Origin: Ailanthus altissimus
Taxonomy: Eukaryota > Streptophyta > Magnoliopsida > Sapindales > Simaroubaceae
Direction: 5' to 3'
Assembly: GCA_946807835.1 (NCBI GenBank)
Contig: OX327683.1
Coordinates: 6,081,001-6,145,000, forward strand
Length of the DNA: 64,000 nucleotides
Shown: positions 1-11,146 of the stretch, in pieces
Layout: every line of letters begins with the position of its first letter
How positions within the stretch are numbered: position 1 is the first letter of the stretch
Program-made: the position numbers and the translations under genes
Notes under the pieces: model-generated
The model's input: the letters and a program-made list of their open reading frames with translations, nothing else
What the model was told of the DNA's origin: nothing
The model's database searches: none

Positions 1-976
1 TGGTGGGAGACTTGACTTCTGAAAATGTAGCTCTTTGGATTCTCCTATAGGTTGAAAACTCTTTCTATATTAGTTATAAGTCAATTACTTCTTGAATCTT
101 GTATATCAGCTTTAATAGCAAACCAATCATACTTTGACAGCTCAGTATGATAATGACAGTAACAATGTTTACAAATACTGTTACTCATACTTCTGCAATC
201 AATTCTTCACACTTGTTGCAATTTGCTCAACTCGGTATATACTTTAATTTAGGAGCTCCCAAAATGGACACAGTACTAAATTCTAATTGTTAGAATGTGT
301 TAGAATTTGATATACCATTTAGTTTTAAAGAAAATCTTTGTATAGTACTTAATTATTTTAACGAAGCTTAATTGTTAAACTTTATGCAGTGTTTGACAAG
401 TGTTGGACACTTGTCAATTACTTGATTAATTTAATAATACTTAATAATTAAGTATTGGTTAAGATGGTGATAAGTATCTATTTAATCTTTAAAATAATAA
501 AAGTGTAAGAGGTATTTTTGGCTTGAGGAATTGGTTCGGTCATGTTGAAGGGAATAAGACAAAAATAATTTTTTTCCTTTTATCCTTCATGTAAAAGGGT
601 TAGACTATATATGTGAGAAAAAGATAAAATGGATTTTTGCCTTTATCTTTCACGAGAAGATTCATTCAACCATGAAAGCTTCTTTAAGCTTTTGGAAGAG
701 CATCAAAATGGTTTAGATTAATTTTAAAAGAGGAAAAGTTTAAAGAGTTTAAGTTAAACCAAAACTAAAAATTCTGCAAAATCTCAAGCTATTATTTTAG
801 CATTCTGAGTCTATGGTAGTCAAAATCTAAATTTGTTCAAGAGAATACTTCAAGGTGAGACTTTGAGATCTATTTGTCCAACATCACCAGTGGTTTATCA
901 AAGGTATATTTTCTATTACTGATAGAATTGTTTGTGTTTATATAGTTTTGAAATGTATATTATATTTCTACTGCAT
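1..976. other. Non-coding AT-rich flank with one short hairpin
   Basis: No convincing open frame is present. A 10-bp inverted repeat (arms 393-402 and 408-417, 5-nt spacer) sits in sequence that resembles the AT-rich part of a copia LTR, but I could not find its ends or a target duplication. I see nothing else in this stretch. Confidence 0.4.
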
Positions 977-1288
977 GGTATGTTACACGTACTTGTATTT
1001 CATAACCTCATATCCACATTATCACACACTCATCCGTTTTAATCTCAACAATATCCCCTAATTTTAAAGAGGAAGTAAATAGTATATGACACGTACTTAT
1101 ATTTCATAACCTTAGATCCACACTATAACATACTCATCCATTTTAATCCCAACAATATCCTCTAATTTTAAAAAGGAAGTAAATGGTATGTTACACGTAC
1201 TTGTATTTCATAACCTTAGATCCATACTATCACACACTCATTCATTTAAATCCCAACAGTATCCCCTAATTTTAAAGAGGAAGTAAAG
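977..1288. repeat. Three tandem copies of a 104-bp unit
   Basis: Units run 977-1080, 1081-1184 and 1185-1288, each exactly 104 bp. Each begins with a GGTATGTTACACGTACTTG-like stretch and ends in GAGGAAGTAAA. The copies differ by scattered substitutions and no visible indels, so the array is fairly young or maintained. 104 is not a multiple of 3 and the frames are closed, so it is not coding. The unit resembles nothing else in the window. Confidence 0.9.
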
Positions 1289-1540
1289 GCAAGAATATAA
1301 TTTTTGTGATGTTCCATATTTGGGAACTTCAAACATATATGTCAAAAAATTGAAAATAGTAAATAATAAATGTGAAATTATAATACAAAAGCAAATATCA
1401 CTTTTATATAGTAATAATTCAATTTGAGTCACATGTATTGTTTATACATTCTAAAATATTTAAGAATATATAGTAGAGATATCAGTACTTCTGTTTTCCA
1501 CAAATCTTTACTAAATAAAGTTTTGTAATGTGGGTCAATT

Positions 1541-1680
1541 TGTGAGTGTGAGTTAGTTCGGTTAGCAAGGTCTTTTGTGGCATTACAAAAGATATGAATT
1601 CAAATCTTGCACCTCACGAGATTGAAGAGAGATTTGGTTTTTATTTTGTATAATAAAATTACTTAAAAAAATAATGTCTT
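1541..1680 (+). mobile_element. tRNA-derived SINE-like element
   Basis: A box-A-like motif (GGTTAGCAAGG, about 1560-1570) is followed some 25-30 bp later by a box-B-like motif (TGAATTCAAATC, 1595-1606). This is the internal RNA polymerase III promoter arrangement of plant SINEs. A T/A-rich tail follows near 1640-1680. Boundaries are approximate and no target duplication was identified, so the call rests on the promoter boxes and their spacing. Confidence 0.5.
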
Positions 1681-2429
1681 AAGTTGAATGACACCTCTAA
1701 AGCATTGTATTATCAATTGACAAGATTAAATTTAAAGTGTGAAATAATTGTATTGCATTAATTGTGTATTATATATATAACGTTAATCATGCTTGTGATA
1801 TTTGCCTTAAGGGACCAACCTTAAAGAAAACACCCATTTAACTTTAGTTAAAAAGTGTAGATTGTTTTTTTAAAATAATTATGCACTAAAAGGTGAGCAA
1901 CTTTATCCATTTAATTAAAATTTTATATATAATTATTGTCATTTATATTTTTTCTTTAAAATTTTAATACTCACTTTGATACTAATTTTGATGCATTTAA
2001 TCCACGATGAGTCGACACTATTTCTTGACTCTAAAATCTTTCGTTGGATTGTATAAAATCTATAGCTCAAAATTACTAGGAATATATAAATGCAAAAATT
2101 TAAATTAAAATATCACCATCTTATATGCAAGGTAACAAAGAGAAAAAAAGTTTTTAGGATAAAGGTTTATCAATGATAAAATTTTGAATGACAAAGTTTT
2201 ATGCTTGAAAACTTAAAATAATGTGATTTTTTTTAAATTTTATTTCATTATAAAATATTAGACTCTATAATAAGAGTATAGAAGAGGTGCGATTTAATCT
2301 ATTTTTTTTTTAAAAAAAGAAAAATTAAAGATAAAAAAGCAAATGAAGTTAAATGCAAATACGAGGCCTTGAAAGGCATAGTTTGATAATAAAAAAATTG
2401 ATTTAAAAATTTGTTTTTGGTGATGTGTT

Positions 2430-2617
2430 TAATATAAGATAATGTTATACATTCTAAGTTTGTACTTTAAGTTGTATATGAAGTAATAATGTGTCAAACA
2501 ATTATTAAGTGTAATAGATAATTTTAAAATTTATATAATTTTATTACCTAATAATTATTTAATACATCATTATTCGAGATACAATTTAAAATACGTAGAA
2601 TTACTTTTAATATAAAC
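2430..2617. mobile_element. MITE-like long inverted repeat, copy 1
   Basis: The left half (from about 2434) and right half (to about 2615) are imperfect reverse complements with arms of roughly 85-90 bp, and there is no coding capacity. The left arm carries GTTATACATTCTAAGTTTG and AATTATTAAGTGTAATAGA. Recognisable relatives occur at 36301-36395 (half copy) and 48468-48668, so this is a dispersed family. Superfamily and target duplication are not resolved. Confidence 0.55.
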
Positions 2618-3533
2618 TTTAAAACCTTAACGTATCATATACTTTTAAGAGCATAATTTATTATTTTTTTAGAGTACATCAATTTATATAATAACTAAAA
2701 TAATATCACATTACACACTAATAAATACTCATATTAATATCTATAAGACTCAAACTCTTAATCAGAATCAATAAAGTATATAAGACTCACTATCTCACAA
2801 ACAAACGCTTAAGTGCAATCACAATTTATTATTATTTGTAGTCATAATTTTTTTTTTGTATATTCTTTTCATCCGACAAAACCTTAGGGTTCTAAATGAA
2901 ATTCTCACTATTTATACATAGTTTTCTTTTCAAAATTATTTTATTTTATTTTTTAAAAAAAATTGTTTTGAAAAATTGAATTTGCTGTTTGTGTTTGTCT
3001 TTCACAATTGCAACGGTTACTCAAAATTTTTTTCCTTTGTCATTATTATCTCAGTAGATAATTCCATATTTATGAAAGAGAGAGTTTTAATTGACACTTG
3101 TCTCAAAACAGTCCAAGTGGAACTGATTTCCAGCCCATTTTCTTCCCATGGCTTTTAATGCTACAAATTTTTTCTAGAGTCCATTTAAAGTTAGAAATAA
3201 TTTCTTTTATTTTTGTGATAAAATTATAATATATTTCTATTTTTTTGGATTATAATAACAATTTTCTTATATATATATATATTATAACTTTCTTTTTTTT
3301 TTTTAAATTTAAAATTATTCGAACTTAGGATCTGGATATTAATTAAAAAAAGTATAATTACCATTAAACAATGACCACAACTTTCATAACTAGTAACTTG
3401 AGCATGTATTTAACTAACTTTCTGTATATTAATTTTATTTAATTTTAATTTTAATTTTATTCTTATTTTATTTACGAGTTAATATACTCAAAAATTGTTT
3501 TCTCGCACTCTTTATATATAATAATTACTTTTC
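2618..3533. other. Intergenic sequence upstream of the GIR-like gene
   Basis: AT-rich DNA with homopolymer runs and no supportable gene. A 60-codon open frame at 2976-3158 has no recognisable domain and is taken as chance. Confidence 0.5.
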
Positions 3534-3541
3534 TATAAATG
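3534..3541 (+). promoter_or_regulatory. Probable TATA box of the GIR-like gene
   Basis: TATAAATG lies about 50 bp upstream of the start codon at 3588, a spacing that fits a short plant 5' UTR. A weaker TTTATATATA stretch at 3511-3520 is an alternative. Confidence 0.4.
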
Positions 3542-3587
3542 GGCATAGTTTAACATCATCTTCTTTAGTTTTTTTTTTTTTCAATTT

Positions 3588-4976
3588 ATGGCTTCTCGCT
3601 CTCAAAAACTAAATGAAAATCGAGAGCATAGTTATGAAAATGGCGCCAATAATGAGGTTTTGAAGAACAAAACTGTAGATGCTAATGAGATTGATTTGAA
3701 CATAGATCAACTTCGTAGAGAATTTCACAAATCTCTTGATCTCAATCATCCGATAATTGATTCGACCTCAACAGATTTAAGTAAATCTTCTGATATTTGT
3801 TGCAATAAGGTAAAAATTTTAAAGTTTTTGTTCTGATAATTTAATGTTATGATTTCTTTGTTTTTTTCATAATTTTTTATATTTCTAATTTTTTCTTATT
3901 TTTCTCTCACTCATCCTGTTATATTAGAGATTATATTTATTTTAAATATTCTCTTACTTATCTTTTTTCTTCAAATTTATTAATATTAATATTGAGAATT
4001 CAACATTGATTTCTTTACTAATCATTTACCAATATTTGTTTTTTAATAAAAAAATTTGTATAGTTTTTTTTTCATATTTTATATACCACTTTAAGTGGCA
4101 GTTTGGCTGAATTTTTATTTATTTATTTTAATTATTGAAAACCCGTTTGGTTAGTTGTTTTATAATTGTTTTGGAAAGCAGAAAACATTGTCTAAATAAG
4201 CGAAAAATAATTAAAATGTTGTTCTCTTTAATTTTGGAAAAAATATTTTAAAATAAACTACATTTTGTTTTTCCTCAAAATATATTTTACCAAATTTTAA
4301 AAGATACCAAGCCTGATTGCTTTATTTTTAGTTTTAGAAAAAACCAATTCTAAATTTTATCAAATACGTTTTCCATTGTTAAAAACACTATTTTCAAAGC
4401 ATCATCTTCATTTTCAAAAAAAAAAAAAAATTTAAAAAATTTGAAAACATTACCAAACGTAACTTATATACATTTTTATTAATAAGTTTTGTGCTATTTT
4501 CTTTTTGTATTTGTTTTTTAAAGATTGAAACAGGTTGCCCCATGCTAGAAACCAAAAGTAAATGTGCTGTGAAAATGGAAGAGAATGAGAAGACTACAAA
4601 TATAGACTTATATTTGAGTCTAACTCCCCCAGAAAATGAGTTCAACTCAAAGGATCATCATGAGTCACCAAACCAATCAGAAATTTCATCACCATCATCT
4701 CAACTTTCATGCATGTCCTTGGACTTAAATGTCATTAATGAAGACTTTGAAAGCCCTAATCCACCATCACCACCATCATCACCACCGCCGCCACCACCAG
4801 AAGCAGAAGCAGAAACAGAAACAGCGGATTTTCCATCTTTGATTCTGATGGGCTGTACTCACTGTCACATTTATGTCATGGTTTCTGAAGCTGAACCAAG
4901 ATGCCCGAAATGCGACACCTCTGTTCTCATTGACATGTTTCGTGAGAGCCCAGCCAAGAGGTCAAGGAGGAACTAG
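3588..4976 (+). CDS. GIR1/GIR2-like EAR-motif protein with C-terminal CxxC-CxxC domain (2 exons)
   Basis: Exons are 3588-3809 and 4524-4976. The donor AAG|GTAAAA and the acceptor after a T-rich tract (TTTTTTAAAG|) are both phase 0 and give 224 residues. The C-terminal domain holds MGC-x2-C-x12-C-x2-C (Cys185, 188, 201, 204) with the YVMVSEAEPRCPKC signature of GLABRA2-interacting repressors; those Arabidopsis proteins regulate root-hair and trichome fate by recruiting TOPLESS. An LxLxL EAR motif (LYLSL, residues 103-107) fits that repressor role. Two DLN-type motifs (IDLN in exon 1, SLDLN at 139-143) may add to it. A Pro/Ser-rich linker (150-166) and a basic tail (AKRSRRN) follow. The protein is longer than the canonical family members I know, mainly because of exon 1 and the linker. 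Nuclear location is inferred. Exon 1 is supported by phase and by its MASRSxKL start, which resembles family N-termini. Confidence 0.8.
3810..4523 (+). other. Intron of the GIR-like gene
   Basis: A 714-bp GT-AG intron, strongly T-rich as plant introns are, with a pyrimidine tract ending TTTGTTTTTTAAAG. The alternative downstream CAG (4531-4533) would break the reading frame joined to exon 1, which decides the acceptor. Confidence 0.7.
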
Positions 4977-5336
4977 CTTTGTTAGTTTACTTTCGTCTTT
5001 GAATAATTATATATGTTGGTTTTTTTTCTTTTATTGTCTTTTTGTTTTTAAAATTTTCTGTTTTATGATATAACAGTCGTGTTTGTTGATGTTTGTTAAT
5101 GAATTTTGCTTTATGTTGAGTGGTTTAATTTCTTTTGTGTTTTTCTAAAGTGAAGAAGTTTTTAAGTTTGAGTTGGTTTTATTTAATTTACTTTTGCATT
5201 CATACGAGAGAAAATGATTTTGCATGTAATGTAAGGTTTTGTACTCGAGGGTTCAGAAGTATAGACCTAAAATAACTTGTTTATTTATAAATTTCACATC
5301 TTAAATTTTTTACAAATAAAAGGGGAGAAGACCTAT

Positions 5337-6174
5337 TGTTAAAGAGCTCAACAAACCACACATATCTCAATTTTAGTATGATATTGTTCACTTTAAAATT
5401 AAATCATCATAGTTTTGCTCTTGAATTTTATCTAAAAGGCCTCATCCCAGTGGAAATATAATTCACTCCTTATATACTTATGATCTTCTTTATTTTTTGC
5501 GAACTTTGTTTGCTTTCTTAACAATCCTCTATCCAAATAAAAGACCATACCATTTTGCGTGGTTTAAGCATCCTTTAAACGATATCCTATCCGTTTATCT
5601 TTATATTAGAAGACCTCGCTCCCTTTAGTCTAGTACTTATCTTCTACTTATCTTCACTGCGTTGAGGCCACACGCCTTACTAGAAGACCTCGCTCTCTTT
5701 AGTTTGGTACTCATCTTATATTTATTTTCACTGCATTGAGGTTGCACGCCTTACGTGATACCCGAGAGCACACCATCACCTATTTATAGAACTTAACCAC
5801 GGATCCCATCGCAAGTAAACTGGAGCTTATTAAGCTCACAACTTTCTTGTTCGGCACCAAAAATTTCCTCCACATAGCTAACTCTAAGGTATGGCTCACT
5901 TGTCAATAGAGCTTAACTACGAATCCCATCGCAAGCAAACTGGGGATTACTAAGCTCACCATCTTCGTGTTCGGCACCAAAGATTTTCAAGCCCAACAAA
6001 CTACGCATATCTCTATATTAGTATAATATTATCCACTTTGGGTCTAAGCTCTTGTGGTTTTACTTTTGGGATCTACCGAAAAAGCTTCATACCAATGGAT
6101 ATATAGTTCACTCCTTATATACCCATAATCTTTCCTATTTCTTACTAATGTGAGATTTTTTTTGTTTCCTTAAC
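5337..6174. mobile_element. TRIM-like element with about 190-bp terminal direct repeats
   Basis: Two direct repeats, 5337-5523 (TGTTAAAG...CTTAACA) and about 5983-6174 (...CCTTAACA), flank about 460 bp of non-coding DNA. The terminal repeats share CAACAAACYACRCATATCTC and AGTTCACTCCTTATA. The flanks CCTAT (5332-5336) and TCTAT (6175-6179) match at 4 of 5 bases as a possible target duplication. The interior contains a tandem pair of 74-bp units (5607-5680, 5681-5754) and a second, looser duplicated segment (about 5770-5980, sharing GCAAGYAAACTGG and GTTCGGCACCAAA). This fits a terminal-repeat retrotransposon in miniature. No primer-binding site was recognised. Confidence 0.6.
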
Positions 6175-6468
6175 ATCTATTATAGGAGACGAATTATAAT
6201 ATTGCCATGACATTCGTCAGGACTTGAACTCCCGAACCCTAACCTAAAGCAACTCCCAATTTTTGACCTCAAGTTAGAAAAGTGTAGCTAGGCAGAGTAT
6301 GAGCCACCATGCTAATTTCTCGCCTAATATAATGGCAAGAAATACTTTGAACTTTATTCATCTGTCTGAGAATTTTGAAGATGACAGTGTCATAATGGGA
6401 ATCAAGGTCTCGACTTGATATACCCGCCACAATATTCAAACAATCCAATTCAATAATATATCAATGTG

Positions 6469-7350
6469 TGTTGAAAATTGGTGATTCAACAATCTTGTAT
6501 GGGAAAAAATTGAGATGAATACCAAGAGAAGAGTTATTATGAAGTCAAGTACGCATTAGGTATACAAGGAAAGTGCCAAACAGAAAATCAAAAGATTGGG
6601 TACTATTCATGCGGGGGTGGCACTGTTCATAGCGAGCACTGTTGTGTGCGGCGGTTAATACTATTCACTGGGGTACTGTTCACCAAGGTACTGTACACGT
6701 GATTACTATTCATGCAGTAACTTTGGGATTTTTTCTGTTTTGGCTCAATTGACTTCTTTAAGTGAGATTATGACTTATACAAGTAAGGACTCTTATTCTA
6801 ATTAAGTTTAGAGTTTCTAAGAGTATTTTATTCACTATATAAACCCTTCTAAATATAAGAGAAAGACAAGCATATAAAGTTTCAAGATGTAACCATAACA
6901 GAGAATAGAAGAACTAGGTAAGCACTAAGTGCGTGGTGCACTAGGGTGTAACCTTTGGGAAATATTTTCTTTTGGTGCTTGAGTGAACAAAAGAAACACC
7001 ATAGATAATTTTGGCTTAGATGCTTGGGCTATTCTTGTATTTATTGTAAAATCTCTTATGAGAAGATACTAAGAGGTCTTGGGGATTCATAGTGGTCAAT
7101 GGTAGATACTTAGAGGTCTCTATGGGAGATACTAAGGGGTCTTGTGGGATCATTGATGATGTAAGAAGATATTTAGTGATCTATATCAATAATAAGAAGT
7201 TGGATCATGGATCCTCCGTAGACGTAGGTAATTTTGGGACGAATCACGATATCTTATATCTTGTTGATTGATTTATTTTCTTTATCTTTATTAGTGTGTT
7301 AATCTTATATATTCTTACTTATGATGTGAGTTATAGTTTTTTGCTGCACA
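6469..7350 (+). repeat. Tork-type copia LTR, probably solo or truncated (plus orientation)
   Basis: It begins TGTTGAAAATTGG and ends near TTGCTGCACA. It contains repeated TACTATTCA/CACTGTTCA words (6600-6720), a TATA-like TATATAAACC (about 6836) and the GGATCC...GTAGACGTAGGTAATT segment near 7210-7235. The same landmarks occur in reverse in the LTRs at 9582, 11898 and 13956. No primer-binding site or coding region follows, since LINE-derived sequence starts immediately. Ends are approximate. Confidence 0.55.
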
Positions 7351-7384
7351 TAGAGTAAAAAAGATATCAAGATTATGACTTAGT

Positions 7385-8388
7385 TAATGCTATAAGAGTG
7401 TCAAACTAAAGAGCATGACTTAATAACAACAATGTGGAATCCATATTTTTTTTTACCAAATCTAAAGCTTCATATATTGCTAGTGCCTCGGTAATAAAAT
7501 CTTAAAAAATTTTGGTAAAGATTTAGCTCCCACGAACACAACTAACCCAAAAGCATCTTGGATTACCAAACCAATTCCAATATAAGAAGACTTGGGAAAG
7601 ACAACAACATCAACGTTGAGCTTGAGAGAACTTTGGCTTGGTGCTGTCGAATAAATACGAAATCAAGGGTTAGGAGAAGTTGACAGTTGAAGCTTATGTT
7701 GTAAATTTTGATATTCAAACAACAAGCTGCCCGCATCATCTAACACTTTCCAAGGAGAACGACAAATCCCTTCATGAATCCAAGAATTCCATTCTTTTCA
7801 AGCGATCATAGTAACATATCAAGCTATATCTTATTCTCCTTCGAGAGGGATTTATAAATTTATAAGCATTACGTATAAATTCAATCAAAGAAAAGCCTGT
7901 TAAAATTTTGAATTAAAAAAATTGAAGCAGCTTATGTTCGATAGAGGTAAGATTGTTGGACAGAAAAATATAGCATGGACTGTGGTTCCTCAGCTGGCTT
8001 TAAACCAAGAGCACTGCATTGAAATGTCCAGTTTTTTTCTGCTAAGATTAGTGGCAGAATGGAGAATATCCGGAACAGCTAGCCAAATAAAAAACCTGAT
8101 CTTTGGCAGAATATATAGGAACTGCCACCGAGGCTTCAAAGGATTAAATGTCGTATGATCTGATTGCCGATTCAACTCTATAACCAAATGGTAACCATAC
8201 CAAACAGTGTAGATACCTTTTGGATGAAAGTGCCAAAGTGGTTTATCTTCTGTTTTTGGAAAGCCTGCTGTAATAGACAAGATGGAGTGAATGATCGATT
8301 GGGAAAAAAATATCCTGAAAGAGTGGTATATTCCATGTTCCATCGTATCAGAGAGAATAATCTGCTGCTGCTGCTGCTATTAAAATGA
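7385..8388 (-). pseudogene. LINE (non-LTR retrotransposon) 3' remnant: zf-RVT and RNase H-like domains
   Basis: Minus-strand translation of 7990-8343 gives the plant reverse-transcriptase zinc-binding region: DKPLWHF...KGIYTVWYGY, then LPKIRFFIWLAVPDILHSATN. After a stop it continues to TVHAIFFC, which supplies the expected distal His and Cys. Further left, about 7640-7500, lies KLNVDVVVFPKSSYIGIGL with VIQDAFG downstream, the start of the RVT_3 RNase H-like domain found at the end of plant LINE ORF2. Stops and frame changes show it is dead. The endonuclease and polymerase core are absent here. Confidence 0.75.
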
Positions 8389-8734
8389 GCTGCTGAATGT
8401 TAAGCGGCCAAGTCATTGATTTGAGTTGTTGATGATTGATTTAAGTTGCTGAGATTTGTAGTTAAGAAGCAGGTGAGAGATAAGGCTAGCAAGTTAAAGT
8501 TGCTGAGTCAGCAAAATTTGTTATGCTGACTCAAGTTTGTTATGGCATTTTCATTTTCCCGCCAAAAGTTAGTTTCAGCTTAGAATATAAATTCATAAAC
8601 AATGTTGAAATTTCATTTTATGTAATATCATATTTCCTTTATTTTCTTTCCTTTTCCATCACTTTCTTTACGCTAGTTCTTCTACTTTAGTTCATCATTT
8701 CACTTAGAATTTATCTTATTCTTTTCCGTCAAAT

Positions 8735-9581
8735 GAAATTGGATCGATCAAATTATATTGCTTAGAGATCATAAGTGTTGACTGCTATTAGGATAAATTG
8801 ATTAGAAAAACTAATCAACAAAGCTTTAAAATGTCTAGATCAATTTCTTATTGGAACAAATGCAGTTTAGGGCTCAAATTCTGTAGATCAACATGTTGAG
8901 GTAATAGAAAATTCTGAATTTAAATCTTGGATACGTTGAGACCAATTTCTTTTGAGTTGACTATTCTCAATCATTCATGACAATATATTAAGGCTTGTGA
9001 TTGATAATAAGTTATGTTTATCTCTTTGGAAAGCCATAGAAAGATAATTTGGTTCGTATTCAAAGGATAAAATTGTTTAATTAAAAATGAACCTTTCAAC
9101 TTTTATAAAAGAGCAATTGACTATGTCAGAAATACTTTTTGAAGCTAAAAAGTATTATAGATGAGTTAGCTACTGTTGGTTGTTCAACTGATAATGATAA
9201 TTTTATTATGCATCTAGTCTCAAGAATAGGAGTTCGATTTAAATATGATTCAGTTGTTATATTAGTTATAAGTAAAATTTGTGAAATTAGTTTGAATGAA
9301 GCATATGCTATACCTTTAACACAAGAAATTAGATTGATGCAAAATAAATCTAGAGAGTTAAATAATCAATCAGATCAATTTACTAATATTGCTTAAAAAA
9401 GGGAGAAAAAAAGAGGTCATTTTTCTAGTGGCAGAGGAAACTTTAATGTAGGTGGTTTTGGTGGCTATAATAGCACTAATAATAATGCCTATAATCTTGG
9501 TTATGGAAGAGGAGGCTTCCAAGCAAAAAGAGATAGAGGACCAGGACAATGAGGAGATAGAAGTTTTTATGCTAGAAGCAT
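8735..9581 (+). pseudogene. Copia gag (UBN2-type) fragment of the split element
   Basis: The start reads KLDRSNYIA*RS*VLTAIR, matching the usual copia gag opening in which Trp precedes the arginine; here Trp has become a stop. The longest open part (9139-9396) contains IDELATVGCSTDNDNFIMHL and YDSVVI, the conserved end of the UBN2 domain. A Gly/Arg-rich stretch follows (SSGRGNFNVGGFGGYN, about 9425-9530). At least six stops or frameshifts are visible, so it is not functional. It ends where the minus-strand element was inserted, just before the zinc knuckle. Confidence 0.75.
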
Positions 9582-10432
9582 TGTTAAACTGTTGGAGGAA
9601 TTTTCCATTTTCCTGTGAAATTAGATTAAAGCGAAGAACCTTAACCAAGTTCAACCTTGAACTCTAATCTCTTTGCGTAGTGGTATAACCTAGATATCAA
9701 GCAAAAATAATAAAAATTCAAAGCAGATAATAAAAAGTACAACACAATCACTTACGTGGTTCGGCTAATTACCTACGTCTATAGTGGATCCAAGGATCCT
9801 AACCTCTCTTATTAACTCCTTAGAGAATTTACAGAAAAATTCAATGAAGAACCTTCAAAAGGATCTAATGTTTAGTGTACCATTACTCTCCTATGAACAA
9901 TGAATATCCAAACAATTAGTTCCACCCTAGTACACACAAGTACTTAGTGTTTATCAAGTTCTTCCATCTCTTAGAGTCTCTCTTAATGCTTAAATCAACT
10001 AAAAGATTTACAATGATTTATATAAGGGTTATTTCGTGCCTACTAACCCTAATCATTATTAGAGTAAGAGTCAACGTGTTTTGAAAGTCCAAAACTTCTC
10101 AAAACTCAGAAATTCATATTGAAAACTAACTCTACTTGCTTTGGCACTGAGGTACCGAGGACCTGGTGCCACGGCATTGAGCACGTCGCAGTCGGCGCCA
10201 CGGCGTCCAGCCTTGGGCACTGTGCTACTCAGCCTTGTACTAGCCTCTGCGCTTTTTCTTACTTTCTTCGCATCTTCGAGTCCTATTTCGCTTCCCCTTT
10301 CGTGTCCCACACATCCTAAACTTTCTCATGCGTGTCTCACATATTCTAGACTTCTTCTGACTCTCCTCCTTGATATTCTACACAATTCTTACCCTAACAA
10401 GATTATTGAATCACCAAATCTCCAATAAACCA
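9582..10432 (-). repeat. Left (3') LTR of the nested copia
   Basis: Starts TGTTAAACTG and ends near ATAAACCA. Contains CCTACGTCTATAGTGGATCC (9771-9790), which marks the Tork-type LTR family here, and a GC-rich block at 10140-10245 with imperfect palindromes around GGCGCCACGGCG. Confidence 0.7.
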
Positions 10433-10671
10433 TTTATTGATTCAAAATCTCCAAATAAGAAGGCTTTTGGATCCGATTTGATCCACACTACACCAATACT
10501 CTATCTCCTAGAGTTGAGTCCAATTACGTCTCCACTAAGACTTAATTTTTCCTAGACTAGTGAATTTAGTCTTTAAAGGCATTCGTGAACCTTGCATAAG
10601 GTGTGGATATATTGTACTCATTTTTTACCCTCATCAGTTCGGCAAGTACGGTTTGGATATCGCCTAGTGGT

Positions 10672-11082
10672 CTATATTACCCCAACACCCCGCGTTGGGC
10701 CATTCGTGGCTATCCCCCTAAGCACATAGAGCCCCTCATTATACTTCTCACCTTTAAACCTTATAGATCTTTTCTTTACCATTAGTTTTTTCTTTTCTGG
10801 TCTAACAGAATACCCCTCCTTATTGAGCTTGCCTAAGGATATCAAGTTCCTTCTTAGATTAAGAATATGCCTTACACCATATAAGTCCTTAGTTTTTCCA
10901 CCTTGCATCCTCAGCCTTATGTCACCAACTCTTATGTTCTCACAAGTCATGTCATTCCCCATTAGAGCTTTACCTCTCTTGGCTTTGTAATTGGTAAACA
11001 TCGTTCTATCAGGACACATATGGACACTACACCTCAAATCTAGTATCCATTTTCCAGCGTACTTTTTTCGTGAGGCTACCAA
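10672..11082 (-). pseudogene. Copia protease/pre-integrase fragment with lost active site
   Basis: A 136-codon minus-strand frame reads KWILDLRCSVHMCPDRTMF, then MGNDMTCENIRVGDIRLRM and YGVRHILNLRRNLISLGKL. This is the aspartic protease and following region of a Tnt1/Tork copia polyprotein. The catalytic D-S/T-G triad is D-L-R here, so the protease could not work even if translated. The usual integrase does not follow, so the frame ends in a deletion junction on the way to the LTR. Confidence 0.8.
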
Positions 11083-11146
11083 TGTATATACAACTTCGGT
11101 ATCTTCTCTAAAAGTACCGATTGCAACACACCCTCCTTAGCCTTTT

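Noticed and set aside
6180..6350. Second SINE candidate (minus strand; box-B-like GGGAGTTCAAGTCC near 6213-6226)
   Set aside because: The only box-A-like motif is about 75-90 bp away, too far for a tRNA-type promoter, and no tail is visible.
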